DNA from: Lentinus brumalis | Taxonomy: Eukaryota; Basidiomycota; Agaricomycetes; Polyporales; Polyporaceae | Direction of reading: 5' to 3' | Assembly (NCBI GenBank): GCA_001792895.1 | Contig: MARA01000026.1 | Location: 124,001 to 188,000, forward strand | Length of the DNA: 64,000 nucleotides | Shown: piece by piece, positions 1-11,717 of the stretch | Layout: each line of letters starts with the position of its first letter | Position numbering within the stretch: position 1 is the first letter of the stretch | Notes under the pieces: generated by a model | Told to the model about the DNA's origin: nothing | Databases searched by the model: none | The model's input: only the letters and a program-made list of their open reading frames with translations | Translations under genes and position numbers: made by a program

Positions 1-1178
1 GAGCAGCTCGAGTGGCAACCTAGGGGATAGAACGTCCATGCAGCAGAGTCGGCCTGGTGTAGCAGAAGTGTCAGCAAGAGAACCACCGTCCACGCCAACG
101 CATAGTATGTAGGTAAACGCTGGTCCTTGCATAAAGGACACGGATAGAGCCGCTCGATAAAGCTGCTTGCTTTCCGCTGCGGTTGCTGAAGGCGGAGTTG
201 TGAGGTATCTCATCGATGCGATGCCAGAGAGGAGATCCCTACACTGCCAGAAAGAGCAGGAGTCTTCAAGCTACGCTGCTACGCTGCTCTATCCGTATGC
301 AAGGCACAGCGATTGCTCTTCATGCCTGTGCCTAGACCACTGACAATCACTAGAAGCGATATTTAGTATGACTTGACTGCTCACACTCTAGTACGACGAC
401 AATGGACATGCCTTACGAGTGTACACTCTCGATCTCTCGTCACAAAGCAGCAGATGCAGCCAAGCGCGCACAGGGAGAAGAGGATGAAAGAGGATAGAGT
501 TGAATGATGACCAGTTGGCCGCTCCAGACGAATCATCAATCGGTCATAGACAAATTAATTTCGCAGCGGTGTGATAAGTTTGAAGTACTGGACGTTGGAG
601 TCATAGAGAGTCGGCATAACGGATAGAAGAGAGGACCGGCCAGTGCGCAGTATGTATGAGGTGACCGTTCAAGTATAAGTATAGGCCTAGGAAGACGCCT
701 TGTATGTATATACGCACGGTTTGTCATGGATTGTCATTCCAATGCAGCCGCCGCGCACGCCACGCACCACTGCTAGCCACCCTTATCCACCCTCGGCACT
801 GGCATCCCCGTAGACCCCGCGACACATCCCAGCCTTGCCTGGTGACCGTCACGACAGCTCGTGTCTTCTGTCTATACATACAACTTGACGACCATAAACA
901 GCGCGCAGCGAGAGAAAATAGCCACGGTAGTGCCAGCTGGACAAGGATGCGGCGAGTAGGTAAGTCGTTCGACTTTTTGATTGAAAGTGGGGACTTGCGA
1001 CCGCGTGTATAAGAGCGTTTTTGCACGCGATTCGAATGGTAAAAGTCAGTGTGCGGCGGCGCGCTGCTGCCAGATCGCCAGAGGAGAGGAAGAAGAACTG
1101 ACAGTGAGTCCAAGTCCAAGAACGTCCAGGCGCGGCGCGCTGCGCAGCACATCTCCTTCGTCCACGACCATCACCACC
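1..1178. other. Upstream region, no gene recognised
   Basis: No open frame here has splice structure or a recognisable family. Only short overlapping frames on both strands are present. The last few hundred bases are presumably promoter and 5' leader of the M28 peptidase starting at 1179. Confidence 0.5.
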
Positions 1179-3012
1179 ATGGTCCCCCATGGCCCGCTCA
1201 CGCTCCTCCTAGTCCCATTTCTAGGACTGGACCATGTTCCGCCATCATACGACTGCTTGTTCCGATCATACTACGGCACCTATGGCTCACGACATGCGTT
1301 CCTCGTCGACGAGGCATGCCGATTGTCGTCATTCAGTCTGATGGAACTCGGCACGGCGGTGGACATGCAGTGGGAAGATAATCTGGTCTGGGTCGAACGG
1401 GATCCGGTGGACTCGTCGCTGGTGTCGACGTCCTTCGAAGTGGATTTTGGAGGCTTGTTGAGCAGGTTGGCAGAACTTCCCCCTCTGGACCCGGAGGAGA
1501 CCGTAGATTCTCAAATACCCCTTGAAACTACACATGTTGGCCCCGATTTCGAAGTCGTGCATCTGGAGCAAACTGGGGCTCTGCTCTCCACCCGCGACCG
1601 GACTCTCCGTTCGATCGAAGGAGCACTGCCACGATACTGGACATCCTCCGTCTTTCCGACATGTGCGCTCCCTCTCATCCCGGTCCCTCGGCAGGCGAAG
1701 GAGCGTTTAAGAGACGTACTATCAACCATCAGGTACAACCATGTCGTAGCAGCGATCGTGAATGGCATATCGGTCTACCACCTCAAGAAGGACATACAGT
1801 ACCTGACCGGCGAAGATCCTTCCTCCGACATTCTGTCGCGGCACTCATTCTCCGAGGGGGCTATCCGCGCAGCTAAGTGGTTGAAAACGCGCTTCGAGGA
1901 GTCCGGAGCAAACTGTACCCTGGAGCATTTTCAGGAAGGTTTCGCGCCGAACGTCATATGGTGCGTCTCACTGCCCCCAGGGGTTCCGATGACTGACATG
2001 TTCAATTTTGCGTAGTGAGTACGCGGCAGAAGGGAACTCGACCGAGACCGTCATCGTTGGAGCGCACTACGATGACCGGGGTTCATTCGGCAGCGTGCGC
2101 GCCCCCGGAGCAAATGACGACGGTTCGGGGACGGGTGCACTTCTGGCCCTCGCACGAGCTATCGCGCGCCTGGGTGTGGCCTTTCAGAAGCCGGTCCGGC
2201 TGTGCGCGTTTGCAGGGGAGGAACAGATGATGGTTGGTTCTCGTGCATACGCAGGTAAGCTCTCCAGAACGCTCTACGTGAGTCTGGAGAGCTGCTGATT
2301 CGACATCGACATCGCAGCTAAGCTCCGGGAACGGGGCGACGATGTCTTACTGATGGTCCAGGGCGACATGTTGGCGTACCACGCGGCAGGCGAGCCACCA
2401 CAGCTTGGCCTGTCAAACCCTGCTCTGTGAGTGCTCCCGATGTCATTGTCAAACCGCGCGCGCATGTCTTTGACGCCTGACATTATTACTTATTGCACCC
2501 ACTTCATCAGTGTCGGTACAGCCGAGGTGGCTCAAATCCTGGCCAATGTCTCAGCAATCTATAGCCCGGAGCTGACCGTCGGCTACGCGCCATACGTGAG
2601 TCTCCGCGCTGTCTTGCGTGGGACGGTCAGTGTCCATTTACTAACGCACCGTGACGCAGCCTGGAGGGAGCGACCATCAGAGTTTCCACGAACAGGGTTA
2701 CCCGTCGGCGCAGGTCTACGAACGCGCAGGGTACATCAAGGATCCGATGTACCATGACAGCGGTGAGTCGTCCCGGACCTTGCAGTAAGCGGCATCTGTC
2801 CACTCATGACCGGATCCTCCTAGGCGACTTGTCGGAGCGAGAGGGATATGACTTCGAGCAGATCAAATCTATTGCTAAAGTACAAGTACGTTGACGTATT
2901 TCACTCGGAGCGAAGGACTGAATGTCAGTGCTGATCGATATGATTGGTATAGCTCGCTACGGTTCTGCATGTTGCAGGGTTCGACTTGTCCCGAGGCACC
3001 TCCGACGTATAG
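1179..3012 (+). CDS. Secreted M28-family zinc aminopeptidase (copy 1)
   Basis: Seven exons: 1179-1960, 2016-2254, 2318-2426, 2511-2595, 2660-2762, 2824-2885, 2953-3012; 479 aa. Start chosen at the CACCATGG context; the protein begins with a hydrophobic leader (PLTLLLVPFLG), suggesting secretion. The M28 zinc site is readable in order: His in AHYDDRGS, Asp in ANDDGSG, the Glu pair in FAGEEQ, Asp in QGDML, and the last His in SDHQSF. The family removes N-terminal residues from peptides using two zinc ions. A paralogue lies at 11718-13488 with the same intron positions, except that this copy lacks one intron near the last ligand. This copy has GGSDHQ where the paralogue has CCSDHQ, so it lacks that cysteine pair. 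Function as an extracellular aminopeptidase is inferred from family. Confidence 0.88.
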
Positions 3013-3164
3013 TGGCGAGTCTCACCTGACCCAATGGGAGGAAACTCTTGAACTTTTGATCAGGGAAGGTGACGTTAGTGCTAGGAGTTCAGTACTTCAG
3101 TGTTCAGCTCGAAGATCACCGACACATTGGTGTAGCTATATAGGACGGATGTGTTGTGAGCATG

Positions 3165-3236
3165 TCTCTGTTAGTATATCGGTTAGTACACGCGCCTGTC
3201 ACGCGCGAAAGCGGGGTTCGACTCCCCGACAGAGAG
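3165..3236 (+). tRNA. tRNA-Asp (GTC anticodon), no intron
   Basis: A complete cloverleaf can be drawn by eye. The acceptor stem TCTCTGT pairs with ACAGAGA; the anticodon arm is CGCGC-CTGTCAC-GCGCG with anticodon GTC; the T arm is CGGGG-TTCGACT-CCCCG; the D arm contains GGTTAGTA. The discriminator base is G at 3236. It lies about 150 bp downstream of the M28 peptidase and is followed by a T run, as expected for RNA polymerase III transcription. Confidence 0.95.
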
Positions 3237-3253
3237 CTCGATATGCCGATCGG

Positions 3254-3259
3254 TTTTTT
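3254..3259 (+). terminator. Pol III termination T-run
   Basis: Six T residues 18 bases after the tRNA-Asp 3' end; a T run of this kind is the standard RNA polymerase III stop signal. Confidence 0.75.
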
Positions 3260-4034
3260 GTTTGCAATCTTTGAATCCACTTACAGTCCTTTTTGCGGCA
3301 TGCTGGATCTGTAGAATGGATGTATCGTTTGCTCAGATCGATGTACTAAGATGTGAGTACGTGCCCTGCAAAATAGAGAGGGCTGGTAGTGGTGCATGCT
3401 TCGATGTTGGGAAAAGCGACCTTCCAAGTGAATGGTTATAAGCCACGAATCAGCGATGACATTTGCAGTAAGCTGACCATGGATGATGGGGCGTGGAACG
3501 AGCGTGCTAGTGCAGGCTGTATGCAAGCTTCCAAACCCAAGGCTGTCGGGGTACATGACCGGCGTCTGCCACTGAACTTGCCAGAGGCCATCATCATCCC
3601 TTGACCATCCCCTCCCAGCGTGACTCCTTCCTTAATTCACCATATGTATTGTCAACGCCGTCTGACAGTCAGAGCGCCGCTTGCATACCATGTGGGCCAA
3701 AACACAGCGCGTGTTATCCTGCGCTGTGTACTTAGACAGCGAATACCCGACGTCGCCGCCTCTTGTGACCAACGAGGCGTCGAGTCGCCGAACCGTATCC
3801 CAGTCCAAGTAGTTCGCGTATATTGCACCCGGCGCGCTGATTTGAGTCCTCCGCATCTCTCAAAATATGCATCAAATCACTGGGACGGAGATACCACTCC
3901 CTTATCAGTGTCTCGTCCTTCCGACTTTCGCAGGGTACATCAAGCCTCCCAGGATTCTTGGTCTCTGCCTCGCCGGACGTGAAGGTTCACACTACTTCCA
4001 GTGTGCCTCTCCAACCCCCTAGGCCGCCTTGGAC
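3260..4034. other. Intergenic, no gene recognised
   Basis: Short open frames on both strands show no splice structure or family resemblance. The 3' part is presumably promoter of the amine oxidase gene. Confidence 0.5.
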
Positions 4035-6163
4035 ATGCCTCCAGTCTATCGAGCCCTGCTGTCGTCCTGTCTTCTTGCTCTGGGACTACTCGCGGTCGTA
4101 TGTCCCGGCTCCAGTGCCTTATCTGCGAACGGCAGGGAGGGTTGGGACGAGTTTCACAGGAGACACCCCGCAGGAGGCGGGAGCGTTCTGATACTGGGCG
4201 GCGGCGTTGCTGGAGTTGTCGCCGCCCGCACACTCCATGAAAGAGGCATAAAGAACTTCAAGATCGTCGAAGCTCGAGGTAAGTTCCTACAACACATCCA
4301 AGTCACAGTCCTCTTACTAGCACCGTGCTCTCATAGGCGAACTTGGTGGCCGACTGTTCTCACAGACCTTCGGTGCGCCGGGACGAGAAGTCACGCTGGA
4401 GATGGGTAGGTACACATGCCACACGCAGCGTACCTCGACCTCCTCACTGAATATTCGCCAGGCGCAAACTGGATACAGGGCACCCAGACCGACAACGGCC
4501 CCGCGAATCCGATCTGGACACTGGCGCAAAAGCACAATCTCAGCACTCATTTCAACGACTGGTTCGGGAGCATATGTGCGTGTCCTCTTGTCTATCGCGG
4601 GGACCCTGATCCCAACGTCCGTACCAGCGACGTACGACTCAACCGGCGCTGTTGATTACCTCGACGTGTTCAACGATGCGGGCGATGCGTATGGCGAGCT
4701 CACCGTTGCCGCAGGAGCCCGTGTCGACCGGAGACTCGTCGATGGCACGGCCCGCACTGGATATTCACTCATCAAATCCAATGCGCGCACTCCGCATGCC
4801 ATGGCAAGCGAGTATTACCAGTTTGACTGGGAGTATGCCCAGACTCCCGAGGAGTCCTCGTGGATTGCCAGCTCGTGGGTCAGTATTCCGATTTATTGGC
4901 ACACCGGTGACACCGTATGAGAAGCCGGTGAGCCCACAGATAACCGCTGACGCGCTGCTCATCAATCCGACAGGGAAACAACTTCACGTACAACACGGAC
5001 CAGGGCGGCTTCGGCGATGACAACCAGATGTCTTTGGACCAACGCGGATTCAAGCATTTTATCCAGGCCGAGGCGGCCGAGTTTCTGCAACCCCATCAGG
5101 TTCTATTGAACGCGACCGTGAGGAACATCACGTACTCTTCCTCAGGGGTGTCAGTTCGCCTCGCCGATGGACAAACGCTCAAGGCAGACTACGCCATCTG
5201 CACGTTCAGCTTGGGCGTTCTACAGCACGACGATGTAGTTTTCGACCCTCCCCTGCCGGACTGGAAGCAGGAAGCCATCCAGAGCATGGTCATGGTACGT
5301 CTCTCTTTGGTACCATGACTGCCTCATGAAATGACGGGCGGCGAGCGGGACCGCTCACGAACGTCCCATCCGACAGGCGACGTACACCAAGATATTCTTG
5401 CAGTTTCCTGAGAAATTCTGGTTTGACAGCGAGGCAAGTACAGCTTCCGCATGACCGGTGGCATGGTGTCACCCAGGCTGTCGCTGACCATATTTGTATC
5501 CACCAGATGGCACTATACGCCGACTCGGAGCGCGGACGTTATCCCGTATGGCAGAGCCTCGACCACGAGAATTTCTTCCCTGGCTCGGGCATAGTCTTCG
5601 TCACCGTCACGGTACGTTAGCCCCGCCCGCCCATTGCTGATTATGCCCATACGCCCATCCCTTCCTCGTGCATCTCGTGCGGTGTCGCTGACTGCGCTGA
5701 TAGGGAGACTATTCTCTCCGGATCGAAGCGCTCTCCGACGAACAGGTTCAAGGCGAAGTGATGGGTGTGTTGCGGAGCATGCTCCCCAACGTGACCGTCC
5801 CGGACCCGGTGGCATTCCACTTCCCGCGCTGGGCGAGCGACCCGCTCTACCGCGGCTCGTATTCGAATTGGCCGTCTTCCTTCTTCAGCCAGCACCATGA
5901 GAACCTGCGCGCCACCGTAGACGACCGGCTGTGGTTTGCCGGTGAGGCGACCAGTCAGAAATACTTCGGTGCGTGATTGTTGTGGTGAGCGCATGGTGCA
6001 GTATTGTCAAGCGCTGACGCCGCCTGCGATAGGTTTCCTGCACGGAGCTTACTACGAGGGCCAGGACGTCGGCAACAAGGTTGCGAAGTGCATTCAAGGC
6101 CCCGGATGCGACGAGCTGAAGCACGTCGCGGAGGTGACGAACGCCCAGCCGTACATTATCTGA
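4035..6163 (+). CDS. Secreted FAD-dependent amine oxidase (polyamine oxidase-like)
   Basis: Nine exons: 4035-4278, 4337-4405, 4462-4575, 4628-4878, 4974-5294, 5377-5433, 5507-5611, 5704-5968, 6033-6163; 518 aa. The first ATG gives a signal-peptide-like start (LLSSCLLALGLLAVVC). The FAD-binding Rossmann motif VLILGGGVAGVVAARTL follows at about residues 40-60, then the amine-oxidase pattern LGGRLFSQTF and ANWIQG. The C-terminal FAD-contact motif FAGEATS and the downstream FLHGAYYEG are typical of flavin monoamine/polyamine oxidases, which oxidise amines and release H2O2. Intron 6 begins GC rather than GT (donor GAG/GCAAGT), the common non-canonical type. The leader suggests an extracytoplasmic enzyme, unlike peroxisomal polyamine oxidases. 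The exact substrate cannot be told from sequence. Confidence 0.9.
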
Positions 6164-6244
6164 CCATGAACGTGCGCACTGGTCACACACTCCAAATTCA
6201 AGCTTCCTCTTATTGCCATCCACCCTGTGCATTTTCCTGTGAAT

Positions 6245-7968
6245 CTAAGCACATACGAAGACATTCCTCGGCCCTGCAGCAGCGGAGCGTTTCCATCCTC
6301 TTCCAAACTCGTCCAGATACGAGAGCTCGTCTGGCTGCAGGCTTTTGGGCACTACGTGCGAGAGTCCAGCAGCACGGAGACTCGGGAACAGTCTGTCGAG
6401 CAACTGTAGGAAATCGTCCATATTGCCCGCTTGATCCTCGAAGTCCGGGTCGCGTATCGCCAGCGCCCGTAGCGGATGCGACGGCGTAGGTGCCGACGCA
6501 GGCACGGTGAGGTCTTCCAGGTCGGTGTCAACAATCTGCAGGTGCAGCTCCTCGAGGCGCGGACAGTGCTGCGCGATGTAGACGAGCGACATCGCCGAGA
6601 GAGGCGGAGGCATTGCGTCACCATCTTCGTCGTCGTCGTCTCCGTCCGGGGAGTCGTAGAGGATTTCGAGGAGCTTGAGGTTCGGCAGCGAGCGTGCGAT
6701 AAGCGCGATGTCTTCGTCTTGGACTTCAAGGGGACTGCGGCCGGCCCCGTCGGGTAGACGAACGACAGGCGTTCGAGGTGCGACATGGACAGGACCGGGT
6801 GGAGAATATCTCCAACCAATTCGACCATCTCGAGCTCTGGGGGTTCCTCGAATGATGCCTGCATGGCGAGGGACAGGCTCCTCAAGTTGGATGAGAGGCC
6901 GAGTGATTTGCACAAAAGCATCATGTGGGTCGGCGTTGCGTCGAAGAGGTAGTTCATGAACTTGAACGTGGCCAGTGCAGGCGCGTCCAGAGTGAGGAGA
7001 AATATGATCATATCCACCGCGGCGCCCCTGCACTCTAGGGATCGCAAATACGGCGCCTCGATCACCTTTTCACCAGTCAGGTCTTCAAAGTCGCCGATCC
7101 AGAAGTATAGCTCCTCGAGGCGCATGGACTTGAAGAGCTGTCGGAGTAGAGTCTCATCGAGTGTGCGGACCATTGAATCGATACGCAGGGCGCGCAAATT
7201 TCGGAAGCCCGCGAGCGAGTTGACGAACGCACGAGAGTCGTCCGAGGCGGTGTGAGCGGGTTGGGTGAACACGAACGTTTGGAGGGAAGGGAAGCACGAC
7301 GGTAAGAGAGCAACAATACTCTCGATGTCGTGGGGTGGGCCAATGTCATTGTATGCATATTGCAAGCGCAACTCGACGAGGGACGTGGAGGACAAGGAAG
7401 CCAACGCGGTCCCACTCTTTTCGTCCTCATGCCACGTCAAGCACCTCAACGCCGGGAGGATCGTACGGCCCTTGTTGTGTGCGAGGACCGAGCGCAGCAG
7501 CTCGATCTCCCCCTCAGAGTAGCAGCCGCAATCTAGTTGGTGGACGTACGACGCGTATCGGAGGAACCGTTTCCAGCGTGGAGCCTCGTGATAGAGCTTC
7601 GCTCTTCTCACCTACATAGCACAACGAGTCAGTCTACTGCTCCGCGAGTAACAGCTCCGAACACTTACGTTCTTGATCATTTCCGTCCTCTGTTCGTAAT
7701 GCTCCCATGTGACCAGCCGCATTGGCTTCTCCATAGGCGGCACGTTGTCGGGCAGTAAGATGGTCCACAGCGGGACGAGGTTGCTCAACCGTCTCCAGAC
7801 AACCGGCAGCGCGACGTACGCGAACGAGTGGCACACACGCGCCGCACGAGCACAAGTAATTCGGATCTCTTCTGGGTCTTCATCTGAACAGAGTGCTCGG
7901 ATGATAACCTCGACGATGTCCACGTTATGAAGGACAGAGTCGCTGGCACTTGGCTGCGCCATGACCAT
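6245..7968 (-). CDS. F-box-like/LRR-type protein with internal frameshift (subfamily A)
   Basis: Minus strand, exon 1 7669-7968 and exon 2 6245-7611. Exon 1 carries an F-box-like region ending CARAARVCHSFA; exon 2 is a long irregular leucine-rich region. These proteins are usually substrate adaptors of SCF ubiquitin ligases. The gene matches the one at 30764-32559 along its whole length, including the intron position. Near 6736 the frame changes just after SFVYPTG; removing two bases there gives exactly the same spacing to the next shared motif (DEDIA) as in the paralogue. So the gene is broken by about 2 bp, either truly (a young pseudogene) or by an assembly error. Without correction the frame runs on to a stop at 6352. 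ATG at 7968 or 7962 could be the start. Confidence 0.7.
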
Positions 7969-8564
7969 GAGTGTCCAGGTGACGGCGTGCAGGTATGAGT
8001 GCCAGTGCAAGCTGTTCTCTATCAGTGAGTGAAGTTGGAAAGCACAGTTGATAATCTCGTATCTACCGGCTGTATGGACGAAGGTGACACAATTTTCTAC
8101 CCCGGTCGTGGAGGTTGCGGACAAGGAAGGTAGTAGCGCTCAGCCGGCCATTTGGTTCTACCGACCACCTCCTGCATTGCAAGGGGCCATTCATGCTTCA
8201 TTATGCAGTCAGGGTGTATCAGTTGCAGGCCTGAGTGAGGCTATGACTATGATACAGTAGGTTGAAGGTTGGATCCACTTCTCTATATCTAGCCCGACGT
8301 CTTTAAGTCAGCTCATACTGAGAGCTGGAAACATACCCTCGCGTGTCGTCCACTGCTTCTTGAACTGACCAGCTACACTTCGTCCTAATAGCACTCCATC
8401 CCGGAAAACCTCTCAGTGTCAGGCCGTTGTGCCGTGGGCAGCAACAGCCGAGGAGACAGCATCTAAAGTTACTGCGGACGTAAGGACAGGGTAGTGGTAC
8501 ATACAAACATACAAACCAAACAAGTCCTCGAAAGCGAAGAAATGAAGCAGCGATAGTCCAGTAT
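7969..8564. other. Intergenic, no gene recognised
   Basis: Upstream of the F-box-like gene and downstream of the convergently placed membrane-protein gene's stop. No coding signal seen. Confidence 0.5.
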
Positions 8565-10825
8565 CTACTTGGACACCGAGTCCTTGCCCGTGCCTGTGCT
8601 CCTCACGCTCCCCTGGTTCACCTGCACGTCCACCGTGTAGATCGCCGGCCGGCTCACGTCCGCAAAGTCCCAGTTCGCGTCCTTCGTCACCACGGACACG
8701 CCCTCCACAGACAGTTGCGAGAGCGCGCTGGGGGAGCGCTGCATGGGGCTGATCACGGCTGGGCTCGTCCGCGCCTTTTCCTCGTCGTTCGCGAAGACGT
8801 CCGGGTTGAAGTCGGACGCCAACAGGACCGCCTCGACGTGCACTACGTCCGGCGGCAGAAGAAGTCAGTAAGATGCGGGTCGCATATGAAAAGGACGCTT
8901 ACGATAGTGTGCAAGCCCTTTGCCGAAGTTGACCCAGGAGATGATGCCGAAGATAGCGGCTCCAAGGAGGACGCCCATCGACACCATGGTGCTGCAGGCG
9001 AAGAAAGGCCACTCAATGAAGGTCCAGCGATAGACCTCCGAGTAGAACATGGCACTCCACAGGGTGATGTAGCAAAGATTGAGGAAGAGGAAGCCGGCCA
9101 TCAGGAACTTCATCTCTCGGCGCACGGCATACCATCCCTGTATGATGCAGATTAAGCGAACTCAGCTGTGTTAGCCTGTGGACCTGGCAGTGGGACGCAC
9201 CATGATCATCCACGGAACGATTGTCTGCGAAACCGTTATATATGAGATGCCCGTGTCAGGGAGCTCCGCGAAGTGGAACACGTACCACGACGGTGCCGAT
9301 GAAGAGCGCATAGTAGAGGGCGGCGTGATGAGCGAGCACAGCGATCGAGCTGTTCCGCAACTGGTCGATCCACAGGCTAATGGCGGTGATGGTAAAGAAC
9401 AGACAAAGCTGGAGGAACATGGAGTCGAGAAGGAAGATCTGAAGCCACGCAGTTAGTTAGCGCGTACAGAAGGCTGAGTTTCGATTGCTCACTTTGTACA
9501 GACGCATGACGCCTGCAGGAGGCCCAACGCGGCGGATGGTGGAGGAGCTGTACCCCTTGACTATGTACCAGGCCAAGAACGACGTCGAAAGCAGCGCGGT
9601 GACATTGAGTACAAGCTCGGGGACCTGGTATATGGTCGGTTATACCATTGCGCGCCGTAAGCTTCGGTAACGACGCACCTGCAGAGCGATACGTGTGGTA
9701 AAGTATCCGGGAAGGAAGTCGAAGTGACATGGCGTGCTTTTTCCTGTGATGAGCGTATCATAGCGGAACTGGACGTCTGAGGTACGCCAGAGCGTATAGG
9801 CGGCCCACGATGTTTGCATAACCCGTGCGAACACAACCGCCCAGCTACACGCGAAAAATAAGGAAGAAAATACGACTTGACATGCTTATGGCTTACATGT
9901 GTGGAATAGAGTTGTAAAGGATCTTGGGCCATGCTTTCAATCAGACGCCTGGCAGCACGTTGAAAACTGAACAGAACTCACGCCGAAGGTGGAGATCCCG
10001 AGCAACCAGAACTGAGAACCAATGAGAGCGAGGTCCTCCCGCCGCGAATTATCGAGGCTGCAGACATCCTGAGTCACACTTGCATCAGACTGGTGATCGG
10101 ACACGTACATTCGGCCAGGGTATTCCAGAGTACGTGCACAGGTCCTACTCAACGTCACGCTTTCCCGCCCACTATCGAAGTTCAACAGCACGCCGGTAAC
10201 AGTTCCATTTGTAGGATCCGTCACAGCTTTGAGCGAAGAGTCTGACGGTGCCCGCCTTGAGAGGGACTTATGGTAGATGGGTGGATGAAGCAATATGAGA
10301 TGTGGATATGGATGAAAGAGAGCATATAGTCACATACAGATTCTCTTGACAAAGCGACCTCCTGCTTGGAGTTATTCTCGTGTCTTGATTTCACCCAATG
10401 TACACGCACCTCGAGGAATCTCGGGACCAGCGTCGCATTCGCCACATCCATATCCGTAGACCAAATTGTCTCGCAGTCCTTGTAGACATCACCGATCGGC
10501 GCCGCAGTGCAGAGTTTGAGCGTTAACGAGCCCCCCGACCGGTACAACCTTGCAACTTCGTTATTCGGAACCTCTGCTGTGTGCAAGATGCTATTGATAA
10601 AGCTGAACGAGCTGGCATCCTCCGAGTATATGAAAGCCGCGGTGAGACCTTGAGCTACGCAATGGATCACGCTGAGCAGGAAGAACGCGAGAGTATGCGG
10701 CGTGAGTGTGATGCGAGCCAACTGCGGACACACCAGTCAAACCTTGTTATGAGGATTTGGAGAATCGAACGTACCGCCGACTTCATATGGATGAACACCG
10801 TGCTCTTCTTGTCGTTCGTCATCAT
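8565..10825 (-). CDS. Multi-pass fungal membrane protein of unknown function (5' end unresolved)
   Basis: Minus strand. Well-supported exons (plus coordinates): 8565-8842, 8903-9137, 9201-9224, 9286-9438, 9493-9624, 9679-9844, 9897-9933, about 9982-10200, 10410-10721, and 10775-10825 or further upstream. The product has an N-terminal extracellular-looking region with Asn sites (NATL, NGTV), then several hydrophobic helices such as AFFLLSVIHCVAQGL and FLFLNLCYITLWSAMFY, and a hydrophilic Ser/Thr-rich tail. I recognise the general pattern from basidiomycete hypothetical proteins but no function. One exon is only 24 nt (TIVPWMIM). The junction from about 9982 to 9933 needs a GC donor to keep phase, and the joins between 10200 and 10410 are uncertain. 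The gene probably continues upstream, perhaps to an ATG at 11328, but those exons could not be fixed. Confidence 0.65.
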
Positions 10826-11717
10826 GGAAATCGTCGTATCGAAGCCAGAGTGCAGAAAGCAAGCAGGGCGGGACTGTCAAAGCCCAGTGGAACCAAAGAT
10901 ACGCGCTGAAGAAGAAAGGAAATCCGTCAGAAAACGGGAGGAGGCTCTGCCTACGTGAGGGAAGGCCCACAAGAGGTGCAAGGCGGACGCCGTTATGAGC
11001 CGCGCACGACTGGGTCGCCTCGGCTGGCAATTGATGGGCCTGGGTGACAGCAACGGTGGCGATACAACGATCTCTGCTAGTGGCTTGATGTCGGGAAGGG
11101 GGCCACACCATGGGTTGGAGTCGGGGGCGTCCGACTTGCTCGTCGCGAGCATACTATAGCTCCAGGAGGAGTTGATATGCCGTTGGCTTGTGTGATGCAT
11201 GTCGCGGGTAGCTGGGGCTCCTGAAGAGAAGAAGACGCGAGGATGGAGGAAGTGCACACCCTTGTGTACACAAGAACTCTGATGAGACTGGAGCTCACCG
11301 CATACAATCTTCTCACAACAGCCACCATCCCGCCTTCCACCGTCAGATTTTGACTCTCACGAATGGTTGGATCACGACCAAACGACGAAGCCTGGAAGCA
11401 ATCAGCGTTTCATTAAGGCGATCCCATTCGCAACTCCATCAAGGTCGCAGTTGTGGATGTATAGGCGAGCTGGTCAACGGAGTCGTTTGCGTAAGCTCAG
11501 GCGCAGGTCAGATGCTGAGTATGAGTTTATTCGAGGTGGTTGGGGAACGAAGACAAGCTTGAAGCAAAGTACATATCGATCCTTCCACCGGATAGTAGAC
11601 GCTCAAAGCTCTCGGGCCGGGTTCCGCGCCTTCCCCGCACGCGGGCGGCGGCACGTAAGCCTGAGCCGCAGCGTCGTCCGACTCGTCCTCGACATCGACC
11701 TCGACGACGAGGACACC
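10826..11717. other. Likely 5' exons of the membrane gene (minus) and divergent promoter region
   Basis: On the minus strand there are open stretches (for example one encoding LITASALHLLWAFPH, and an ATG at 11328 followed by a good GTGAGC donor) that may be 5' exons of the multi-pass membrane protein. The rest should be promoter for the second M28 peptidase, transcribed the other way. Confidence 0.4.
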
